DNA of 64,000 nt from Xanthoparmelia taractica (Eukaryota; Ascomycota; Lecanoromycetes; Lecanorales; Parmeliaceae). Both the position numbers and the translations under genes were made by a program. The DNA is taken from positions 154,498-218,497 of the forward strand of contig JANQBS010000052.1 of the NCBI GenBank assembly GCA_033085395.1, given 5' to 3'. Shown here piece by piece: positions 55,540 to 64,000 of the stretch; position 1 is the stretch's first letter, and each line of letters opens with the position of its first letter. The notes beneath the pieces were generated by a model, which searched no databases, was not told the DNA's origin, and saw nothing but the letters and a program-made list of their open reading frames with translations.

Positions 55540-56774
55540 ATGGCGCCTACAGGCTTCTACCAAACGCTCTCAAATTACCTTATTGGACAATCGGGTACGT
55601 ATACAATGCCAAAACAATTCTCGTCCACCCCCGAGACTCTAATACTTGGTTCCCGTGCGCTAATCGTTTGGATTGCAACGACTGACTGAGGAGACCAGGC
55701 AAAGTTGAGCCGCCAATGCTCTCCGCCGGTGCTGCCGCCGCACTTTCTGTAGGTTGTTTTGCTGTCTCGGCACCTTTCCCTGCTTTTTCACATACTTTCT
55801 CATGTTGTTCATCTTCCTGCGGACATCAGTCACGTCTAATGATTGCTTCCTCCTGATAGGTAGCATACACGGTCCTCTATGTCTTGCCTTTCTACCTTTC
55901 TCCAACCACCCGCCCATCCCCTACCCTCTCCCGCGATGCTCCTTCGGTCATTCGAGCCCGCATTCGCTTTGTCACGGCATCTGTCTGCCTCTGCTCTCTC
56001 CTCACGCTTTACCTCATCTCTACGCGAGCACAGCTGTCATACTTGGAGCTTCTTCACCTACTAGGCTGGTATCCCTTCTCTCCCTTCGACATGGCCAAGA
56101 TGTTATTTCTCACTGCACTTCTCTTCGCCGGGCCCCTCTTCGAAAAGGCCGTCATTGAATCCGGATGGCGGCAATGGGCCACAGGGCAAGACTTGTATGA
56201 GACCATCAGCAGTTGGATCGGATGGCGCAACTACATCGCCGGTCCCTTCACGGAGGAGGTCTTATTTCGCTCTCTTATACTCTCTCTGCACCTTCTGATT
56301 CGGCCCCCTTCCTCGCAATCCATTCTCATCTTCGTGACTCCACTGTACTTTGGCATAGCGCACATCCATCATTTCTATGAGTACACCCTCACCCACCCGT
56401 TCACTCCGCTCCCGCCGGCGCTGTTGAGAAGCATCGTGCAGTTTGGGTACACGACTGTGTTTGGGTGGTATGCCGCCTTCTTGTTCCTAAGGACGGGCAA
56501 CCTGTGGGGCATAGTGGTCGTGCACAGCTTTTGCAATTGGATGGGTTTGCCACGGGTGTGGGGAAGGGTAGGCGGGTTAGTCATCGAAGGAGGGGTAGTA
56601 GGGGGCCCTGTCCGAGGAAAGGAGGACACAGATCGAAGAAGCGAGGGCGCACAGAAGCTTGGTCTTGCGTGGACAGCAGCGTACTACATCACCTTAGTTG
56701 CAGGAGCGGTGGCATGGTGGAAGGCTCTGTGGGCCTTGTCGAACTCGCAGCGTCAGTTGATGAAGATCGGGTAA
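55540..56774 (+). CDS. RCE1: CAAX prenyl protease 2 (RCE1, ABI family)
   Basis: ER membrane protease that removes the last three residues of prenylated CAAX proteins such as Ras. Exons 55540-55594, 55699-55748 and 55860-56774 (introns 104 and 111 nt) give 339 residues. The first two exons supply MAPTGFYQTLSNYLIGQSGKVEPPMLSAGAA..., leading into AYTVLYVLPFYLS. Catalytic features of the glutamate-type intramembrane protease are all present: E167, E168 and R172 in FTEEVLFR, H203 in GIAHIHH, and H257 with the nearby Asn in VHSFCNWMG. Seven to eight hydrophobic segments are visible. It is convergent with RFC4, leaving 163 bases between stops. Confidence 0.93.
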
Positions 56775-56937
56775 GCAATCCTAATTGCGGCTTGCGACGA
56801 TCTTCTGCCATCACAGATCACAATCTGTGAATATTGCCTTCAGCAAAATCCTCTCGTTGGTATAATTCGATGTCTCCCACATGAAATCCAGCAGCCTTGA
56901 CCATATGGATTTCTCGCCGACTGTGGTCCGACACACT

Positions 56938-58101
56938 TCAAGGCGGCACAAACAAGTCCGGCTTCATATTAATTCTACAAAGCTTCGCGACACACCCCCA
57001 CAGCTGTACCAAGGTTTGCATGCCCTCCAACACTCTCATGTGGCAGAATCCAATCTCCCGAATAAACTCTAGCCTAGCATGCTCACTCAAGCCAGGCATC
57101 GTCTTCGTAACCCTGAACATACTGCTCACGATATCGTGGCTTGAGTACCCCAGGTCCCACAGCTCTGTCAACCCTTCCACCGCTGGTTCGATGTGCGTCT
57201 CCCAGCACGCTTTGATAACCGCTTGCACTTTCACTGGATGTGGAGCGTCGACAACCCGGAAGACGTTTTCGCCCGACACAAAGCCAAAGCCTGCAAACGT
57301 CGACTGGAGATTGTTGATAGCTTGCCGCATGTCACCCTCGGCCGAAAAGATGAGTGCCGCGATTCCGTCATCCGAATATTCCACCTTCTCAGCTTCACAG
57401 ATCTGCATCAGGCGGGACACGACTTGCGCATCTGTCAGGCGGGCGTAGCGGAGGATGGCACAGCGAGATTGAAGGGGCTCGATGATCTTGTTGGAGGCGT
57501 TGCATGCGAACGCAAAGCGGGTAGTCGAGGAGTAGATTTCCATTGTGCGACGAAGAGCTTGTTGGGCGCCAGAGGTCATGCTATCGGCTTCATCGAGTAT
57601 GACTAGCTTTTGTCGGCCTGGCGGTAGAGTCACTTTTTTCTGAGCGAAACCTTTTATGCGATTACGGACCACGTCGATACCTTGGTAACGATGTTAGCTT
57701 GAGCGATGTATTAGTTTAGGTGGTCCCTGGCCACATACCGCGCTCGTCACTAGCATTCAATTCTAGCACGGCTTCTTTGTACGCGTCCCCGAGCAGTTGT
57801 CGGGCCAGACAGAGGATCGAGGTGGTTTTGCCAATGCCGGGCATGCCAGATATGATAACGTGCGGCATGTTTCCATCCTTGGCAATAATCTTGAGACGTT
57901 CAACAGTCTCTGTATTGCCAACGATGTCGTCTAGATAAACCGGTCTGTATTTCTCCACCCTGATTCGGAATCAGCAAGGGCGAAGGAAGTGGTGGTGCAA
58001 AAATGATACCATGGCAGATCATATGTTGCACCTCCAACACCATTGACATTGGCTCTGATGCCATTTTTGGCGGCGGCTGCGGATGACTCTGCCTTTGCCA
58101 T
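56938..58101 (-). CDS. RFC4: replication factor C subunit 4 (human RFC2 type)
   Basis: AAA+ subunit of the clamp loader that places PCNA on primed DNA. Exons 58101-58010, 57959-57739 and 57680-56938 (introns 50 and 58 nt) give 351 residues. The Ala-rich N-terminus leads into LPWVEKYRP, restored across intron 1. Walker A is GMPGIGKTT and Walker B is VILDEADSM. The SRC motif (LQSRCAILRY) carries the arginine finger, and ELNASDERGIDVVRN spans intron 2. SAEGDMRQAINNLQST and the C-terminal collar helices complete the family plan; the length equals that of homologues. The KDGNMPHVIISG sequence separates it from RFC2, RFC3 and RFC5 of yeast numbering. Confidence 0.95.
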
Positions 58102-59513
58102 TGCGGCTTTACTAAGCGTATGGAAAGATCAAAAGTATGTTGAAGAAGAAGAAGAAGAAGAGATGTGGTAGCTAGACTCGACTCATACTGCCAGAATTGG
58201 TATGACAGTGACGCGCTTGCTTTGGACGCGCTCACTTCAGAATATTAGAAGCAAATTCCGTGCCAATGGAAGGCGCCGGACAACTACTAGTAAGGTAAAG
58301 TATACAGCCCTAGTCTAACCAGATTTGGTTCAGTAAGGCACGGGTGGGGGTCGTGGGGGTTTGTCGGTAAAACCCTTCTTAGTAAGCCATTTTTTGGCGT
58401 TATTCAATTATCGATGTTCAATCGTGATACTCGTATTCCCTGGGATATGCAACATTAGGGCTAGGGCTAGTTTCAAATTTCCGCTTTTTCTTATTATTTC
58501 TACTAGATATATCTAGATAAAATATTTTAATCAATAGATTAAATTCTTTAGATATCTTGTTCTTACTCTTAATAAAGAAAATCTAGATTATATTAAGATA
58601 ATATAAAAATTTATTAGAATATTCGAATAAAGCCCTAGCCCTAACATCGATTATAGAGCTAGAATTAGATTAGAATTTTAGAATTTATTAAATAAATCTA
58701 ATATATCTATCAAATTCTAATTAAATTAATTATCTATATCTATAGAGATCTAGACTTACTATTAAGAAAAAAAGATTATTATATACTAAGATAATATCGA
58801 TTTAAGTAAGAATTTAAGCATTTTAGTGGTGCTGCCCTAGCCCTAATGTTGCATATCCCAGGGTGTTGCATATCCCAGGGAATACGAGTATCGACTCTTA
58901 CACCAACTCATCAAATTGTCCAAGACATCCACTGTTAAGAGAATATGCCTTGCATACCTTGCTTAACACTTAACAAAATCCATTAGTTATTTCACTCCAA
59001 CTTTTGGTGTAGCATTTCTGTTTCGGCTTTGCTGTTCAAGATCATCCAGGTGGTTACTCTTTGATTGGTGGACGGCTCTCCAATTTTGGCCTCTCCCACA
59101 CCTTATGATGCCAAATCTTCCGTCCTTCTTTCTTTCACTCTCAAATTCCAAAAGAAAGAAATATACAGACGTAGAAATAACCGCACGTCGTCATCTAAAA
59201 CATAAGGCATCTCGATCAGGGATACTGCCGTTCGCCGCAGTGACACCGCTATAAAACAATGAACGGTATTTCCATCGGTGTGCTCCTTCACTCTCTTGCA
59301 TGAAACCCGTAGTCCTCGCGAATTGATCACATTGCACCTTGAACTGAATCTGCCGCGTCAGCATGAATATTTCCAACACTATGTCTCCGATTCTAATGTG
59401 TAAACCCGCTTGCTCTTCAACTCTCTTCCTTGCTCATTGTCTTTTCATTTAACTCCTCGCTCGTCCTTCATTGTCCCACACCCCTATGCTATTTACAATC
59501 ATAAGATCAGACT
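58102..59513. other. intergenic region containing an inverted-repeat element
   Basis: About 1.4 kb between RFC4 and the aspartic protease. It contains a (gaa)n run at about 58140-58160 just upstream of RFC4, the AT-rich element listed next, and a stretch 58900-59513 that should be the protease promoter. No gene is supported. Confidence 0.55.
58427..58891. mobile_element. non-autonomous element with about 41-bp terminal inverted repeats (MITE-like)
   Basis: The left arm at 58427-58467 starts atactcgtattccctggga and ends attagggctagggc. Its reverse complement occupies 58834-58863 plus 58881-58891; the right arm is interrupted by a 17-base tandem duplication of tgttgcatatcccaggg at 58864-58880. 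The 370-base interior is extremely AT-rich, as expected of repeat-induced point mutation, and holds a further gccctagccctaaca at 58632. No coding capacity and no clear target duplication. Confidence 0.75.
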
Positions 59514-61245
59514 ATGAAATGCTACTTCGTTACTGCTCTGGCAGCAGGACTCTTGGCCAGTAGCTCAGCGGCCATTCAACCCCTCCAACGCCATCCTTCA
59601 CCCGCGGTTGTGAGACTCAACACACACAGGAAGACGGTCCAAGATCCTGTCAGAAGAGATGCTCTACGCCGGAGACAAACGGTTACCGAGGCACTTGACA
59701 ACGGGGTAAGCTCGTAGTCTCGCATGCACCCTGTTGGGAGAGTGGCAGTTTGGACGATAATAGCAATGTTCGTCTTGTACCCGGATCCGGTTGCAAACCT
59801 GGACAAGGCGCTGTATGACTTCCTTCCGACGCTAGTCGTCCACTGTTCAGGGGCCCATAGCGCCACGGCTCCCACTTCTCCTGACCTCTCACCTGCTCAT
59901 ACTTCAGATATTCGTTAGCTAACTTTGTTGGATTAGAAAACACTTTATTATGCCAACATTAGCCTAGGGACGCCAGCACAAACATTAAGGCTACATATCG
60001 ACACTGGGAGTAGCGATCTATGGGCAAACGTAGAATCGTCTGCTATCTGCGCAGACCGAAGAAATCCTTGTTTGGGGGGTGGAACCTATCCCATCGTCTG
60101 GCGGGTTGGGTTCTCGTTTCCTTGGCATTCCCCCACCAAAATATTTACTTGAGAACCCTGCCAGACGATGGGATAATGCAAACTCGTCCAGTACCTACAA
60201 GTACCTAAACAGCGACTTTAGCGTGTCCTATGTTGATGGCTCCGGAGCCGCAGGGGATTATGGCACGGATACACTCAAAATTGGAGGACAAACTTTGGCT
60301 GGCCTGCAGTTTGGCCTTGGCTATGAGTCAACGTCAGCGGATGGGATTCTGGGAATCGGATATGCTGCAGACGAGGCACAGGTCAATGCGGCTCACCGAA
60401 AGTCCTACGCAAACCTCCCTCAAGCCCTGGTCAGTGCTAATTTGATCAAATCAGACGCATACTCTTTGTGGCTAGATGATCTCGAAGCCAATACTGGGTC
60501 AATCATTTTCGGTGGTGTAGACACGGACAAGTACAATGGCCAACTCCAGACGCTACCTATACAGAGAGAATTCGACGAATACGCGGAACTCATCATCACT
60601 CTGAGCAGCATGAGGATCGTCGACGGCGGTAAAACACACAGCTTGAATGCCGATCTTGCCACTGCCGTCATTTTGGATAGTGGGAGCAGCTCGACGTACC
60701 TACCCAATGCGAACGCTATTTTCACGGCTTTGGATGTCCAATACAGTCAACAGGACGCGGCTGCATTTGCCAGTTGCGACCTCGTCAACGAGAACATTAC
60801 ACTAGATTTCTCATTCACTTCCTTGACTATTTCAGTTCCCATTAGCGAGCTAGTCTTGAGCATTGACAGTGTCGAGGAAGGCCGGGCAAATCCCAACTCA
60901 AGCGACAATAGCGAAGGTTCGTACATTTCCGGTGGCAGCGACGAAAACATCTGCCTCTTCGGTATTGCTCCTTCCCAAGGGACAACACCCGTTCTAGGAG
61001 ACACTTTCCTCCGCTCGGCTTACGTGGTTTATGACCTCGCCAACAATGAGATATCCCTTGCACAGACCGACTTCAACTCGAAGTCTAGCCACGTTGTTGA
61101 AATTGCCAAAGGTACCGGCAGCGCACCAGACGCTATACGAATGATCAGCGCCGTTGAAGCCCCCGTCTCGCAAGCAGGAGGTGCGAGAAATCCCAACTGT
61201 TTCCGGCACAGTGACGGGAGGATCGATACCGACTGGTACAAATAG
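59514..61245 (+). CDS. GPI-type aspartic protease (OPSB-like), probably damaged
   Basis: Pepsin-fold secreted endopeptidase. Exon 1 is 59514-59705 (64 residues, signal peptide MKCYFVTALAAGLLASSSAA). A 231-nt intron leads to exon 2 from 59937 (LYYANISLGTPAQTLRLHIDTGSSDLW, first catalytic Asp). From about 60165 the frame shifts and continues ANSSSTYKYLNSDFSVSYVDGSGAAGDYGTD to the second catalytic motif AVILDSGSSSTYLP and GDTFLRSAYVVYD. The exon 2-3 junction falls in a TA-flanked hairpin; intron 60116-60164, 60096-60153 or 60105-60153 would each restore frame, so the junction is unsettled. The frame ends at 61245, while the family's C-terminal hydrophobic GPI signal lies in another frame to 61372. 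Both active-site aspartates are intact. Confidence 0.72.
60087..60175. mobile_element. 85-bp hairpin insertion flanked by TA
   Basis: TCCCATCGTCTGGC-GGGTT at 60089-60107 and AACCCTGCCAGACGATGGGA at 60154-60173 are inverted repeats with a single-base difference in length. Both ends are bounded by TA (60087-60088 and 60174-60175), the duplication expected of Tc1/mariner-type insertion. It sits exactly where the protease reading frame is broken. Confidence 0.7.
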
Positions 61246-61591
61246 CGCTGGTTCTTCGCATGTGCCGTATAAGATGCTTGCTGCGGCTGCTGGTCTTTGG
61301 GTAACTCTTATTGTTTCGGGTCAGATCATCCCTGATACGAAGCATGACTATTCTGATTTACAGCGGCGTTAAGAAGACGTTGGGCACATGGTAAATTTAG
61401 CTATTACAAGATACACATAGAGATGAAGACATGCAATGAAAAATCTATACTCCAACCATGAATACCAAACTTCACTGGTGTTAGCGCGTTGATTGCGTAT
61501 TTGCCAAGTGATCGCACCAAACCAATCCCCTTCCTTTTCAAGACCAACCAAAGATCACAGCCAAGGAATTCAAGTCTCCTGCCTCCCCATA
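61246..61591. other. intergenic, with out-of-frame C-terminus of the protease
   Basis: The frame from 61145 to 61372 encodes a Ser/Thr/Gly-rich spacer (IPTVSGTVTGGSIPTGT) and a hydrophobic stretch (MLAAAAGLWVTLIVSG) typical of a GPI-anchor signal, but it is not joined to the protease frame. The remainder is promoter of GET4. Confidence 0.6.
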
Positions 61592-62943
61592 ATGTCGCGA
61601 TCATCAAAGATTCAGAAAACAATTGCCAGACAAGAAGAGAAGTAATCCAACTCACCACTATCTTCCAAACTACAGATGGTAATTCCCATGCTAATCTTCT
61701 CCGTATCGCAGGATCTCAGAGGGTAATTATTACGAGGCACATCAGCAATTACGAGTGGTTGCTTCCCGCTACGTCAAGTCTTCCGACTGGGACTCAGCTA
61801 CCGATATTCTCTATGGCGGCGCACTGGCTCTGTTGAAGGCGGGACAAGGTGGCAGCGGTGGAGACCTGGGATGTTTCCTCGTTGACGTATTAGGCAAGGC
61901 AGAGAAGGGCTGCGGCGCCGCCGAGAAAGGTGCGTCCTACTTTTTATTGTGGGGGCAAACAAGCGAAGACGTGGAGACCGGCGAGTACAAGGTTACACGG
62001 ACTCTTATAAGCACTACAGGGAAATTGTTGGCCCTGTTGAGGGCGTTCCCGCCCAATGAACCTACGAAGAAGAGATTTGTGTCGGAGATGATTGCATGGA
62101 GTGGAAAGGCTGGAGAATACCCGAATGGGGACCCAGAATTGCACCATGTAGCGGGGACTTTGTTTGCGGAAGGTATACAGTCCCTGCATGAGTTTCTGCA
62201 TACATTCTGGGTCTATAGTAATGTTTTGTCTTTGCAGAGGGCGAACCGTACGACGCGGAGCGTCATCTCGCCCTTGGTACCAAAGACTCCGCTGAGCAGC
62301 TTGCTAAAGTTGAGTACGAATGGTACACTCAGGATGAATCCCACACCGCCGCTCTCTATGCTGCAAGAGCCGTCTTTCCTTACCTTCTGACCAGCAACCT
62401 CCGCTCTGCCAACAAGGCGTATCTTATATTCACCTCCCGCCTCAGCTCCTCTAACAAATCACTCAGCGTACAGGAGGTCAGCAGCACCTCTTCCGACATG
62501 TGCGTCTATCCTTCGTTGCCTCTCCTCAATTTCCTCGGTCTTCTCCTGCTAGCGGTGCAGAGGGGTAGCTCAGATCTGTATAAGCAATTGGCGAAGCACT
62601 ATGCGCCGTATGTGAAGGAAGTTGGAACCTGGGATGACGCCTTGGCGCAATTAGGCGAGATGTATTTTGGGATACGGATACCAAGACCAGGGAATCCACT
62701 CATGGTATGTACGAAAAAACCTTCATGCATAAGATCCCTTTGCGACTTGGGGAACAGTTTTCGGAGCACCAGGCTCCCAACGCCCCTTTCGAGCTGTCTC
62801 ATTGCTCGTCTTTTACCTTTGAGAAAAAATACTGATTCTCAAACATGAAAAAGGATATCATGGGTTCAATGATGGGGTTCGGAGGGAGTCCGAAACCGAA
62901 ACCGAAGAAGGTGGATGCTCCAGTGCCGCCGGCTGTGGACTAA
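61592..62943 (+). CDS. GET4: Golgi-to-ER traffic protein 4 (GET4)
   Basis: Cytosolic helical-repeat protein that, with Get5, hands tail-anchored proteins from Sgt2 to Get3. Exons 61592-61641, 61712-62172, 62238-62704 and 62854-62943 (introns 70, 65 and 149 nt) give 355 residues. Exon 1 MSRSSKIQKTIARQEEK joins to ISEGNYYEAHQQLRVVASRY, the typical N-terminus. DILYGGALALLKAGQGGSGGDL, FPPNEPTKKRFVSEMIAWS, GDPELHHVAGTLFAEEGEPYDAERHLALG and ARAVFPYL are conserved. The last exon encodes DIMGSMMGFGG followed by a Pro/Lys tail; its acceptor is AAG, weaker than the others. Without splicing the frame is broken into three pieces. Confidence 0.92.
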
Positions 62944-63165
62944 CGTATAAGGGCTTTGTGAGCTCTTGCTGGATCAGATTTGTATATGACTTTGTAGAAC
63001 GATATGCCAGAATGCCGTATAATACGCAGATCATCTTGCAAAATTCCTTCAGCCGCCCGTTGGTCTAATTTCGGCTTCGAAGATCCAGTTGTCATCGTCT
63101 AACGAGGCTACCTTTCGCCTTAGACTTGCATGCACCGCGCTCAATAGTTCTGGTAGACGATCAGA

Positions 63166-63585
63166 TTAGTCTCGCTTCAGGAAACGACAAACCATTGAGG
63201 ACCCACCCGCAGGATCATGGGGCTGCAGACTCCTGTCCTTATACATTTCTAGTAGGCTGGCATCGAGTTCTGTGTGAGTGTTAGCAATATCTTCTTACTA
63301 ACAAGGAGGGCAGACCGCACTCTCTTTCTCATTGCCCGAATCCTCCTCTTGCGCTTGATCTTCATCTAGAGGCGGTAGAAGCGGGACCTGGACTTGGTAA
63401 TTACCATTGCGATCTTTGACTACAATGTCCGAGCTCTCGTCTTGAGAGCCTTCTTGCAGCGTTGTCGCTGATGTAGACGTCGAAGCGCTTGTTGGCCGCC
63501 TGCTGAGAGTATGATGAAACAGATTTCGACGAACGCTTGAAGTGCCTATCGCAGCTGAGCGTGATGCTGTCGATTTCGAGGCCAT
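63166..63585 (-). CDS. small hypothetical protein, possibly mitochondrial
   Basis: Exons 63585-63321 and 63269-63166 (51-nt intron with ttgctaacac) give 122 residues; without the intron the frame ends after 95. The N-terminus is basic and rich in Ser/Thr/Arg without acidic residues (RSAAIGTSSVRRNLFHHTLSRRP), like a mitochondrial presequence. The middle has DRNGNYQVQVPLLPPLDEDQAQEED; the end reads KLDASLLEMYKDRSLQPHDP. I do not know the family. The donor gtgcgg was chosen because it joins a frame continuing to a stop. Confidence 0.55.
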
Positions 63586-63686
63586 CTCAAACGATTGTGC
63601 GATGTGGGATTTCTGGTTTGACTAATGACTCGTAAGGTATCAAAGGAGAGTAGTGTGGTACTTTAATGTTCTTTTTTTCGATATTA

Positions 63687-64000
63687 CAGTCGAACCTGGC
63701 CATAGCGGAACTCGGAATAACGAAATCCTCGACATAACGGAAGAATCACGCAGATCTCCCGCATTTCCCACACAAATAACGGAAAATCTCTTTATTACTT
63801 CATAACGGAATTATTTTGTTAAATTAGCGAAATAACTAAATCTTCTAATTTTTCTTTAGTAGGGCCTTCAATAATTAAAAAACGTTATATATCTATTAAG
63901 AATAGTTAGAGAAAGATCTTACGAGTACGGGTCGGAAAGGTGTGGTATCTGTTGAACATAGTCGTTTTCAACTTTTTTTCAACTTTTTTTAAAAAATTAT
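63687..64000. mobile_element. terminal part of a pogo/Fot-like DNA transposon, cut by the window edge
   Basis: Starts cagtcgaacctggccatagc immediately after a TA and contains four spaced ataacg(g/a)aa sub-repeats (near 63715, 63733, 63776 and 63802). This is the layout of pogo/Fot-type terminal repeats. The sequence then becomes strongly AT-rich. No transposase frame is seen before the edge. Confidence 0.65.

Noticed and set aside
1..64000. Secondary-metabolite cluster or CRISPR-like array
   Set aside because: No polyketide synthase, NRPS, terpene cyclase, P450 group or regularly spaced repeats were seen; the genes are unrelated housekeeping functions.

Overview
The window is nuclear DNA of a filamentous ascomycete (Pezizomycotina). 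The evidence is short GT-AG introns, mostly 46-65 nt with CTAAC/CTGAC-like branch points, compact genes on both strands, typical fungal families (DUF7918, DUF7730-like, OPSB-type aspartic protease, GH93, serine-rich membrane protein), and core fungal genes that each align end to end from memory of the families. The class cannot be fixed from the sequence alone. There is no operon, CRISPR array, prophage or bacterial feature.

Layout. 0-12.4 kb: a PH+LRR protein cut by the left edge, an inositol-phosphoceramide mannosyltransferase (SUR1-like), a repeat/homopolymer patch, an RCF3-like mitochondrial protein, a DUF7730/F-box-like protein, HIS3, a small serine-palmitoyltransferase subunit and the mitochondrial release-factor-like RSO55. 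12.4-17.6 kb: gene-poor, with two doubtful or decayed ORFs and a secreted GH93 arabinanase-like enzyme. 17.6-26.4 kb: CSE1 (exportin-2) and TSC2 (tuberin), divergent. 27.0-39.2 kb: a DUF7918 protein, the COPII scaffold SEC16, and the P4-ATPase NEO1 divergent from SEC16. 39.5-45.7 kb: a tRNA-Gly(CCC), a small cupin, a disordered protein, mitochondrial MTO1 and a hypothetical. 45.8-51.1 kb: VPS45, the MBOAT acyltransferase ALE1 and a small orphan. 52-58.1 kb: a serine-rich membrane-anchored protein, the CAAX protease RCE1, and RFC4. 58.4-64 kb: a 465-bp AT-rich element with inverted repeats, an aspartic protease carrying a TA-flanked hairpin and a C-terminal frame break, GET4, a small possibly mitochondrial protein, and the terminal repeat of a pogo/Fot-type transposon running off the right edge.

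Most genes are housekeeping. Membrane traffic and lipid genes are frequent (SUR1, SPT small subunit, SEC16, NEO1, VPS45, ALE1, RCE1, GET4), but they are not a recognisable cluster. Splice sites were set by hand so that the joined protein matches family motifs; exon coordinates are in the evidence fields. The least expected items are the transposon-derived sequences in the last 6 kb, above all the 85-bp hairpin inside the protease gene.
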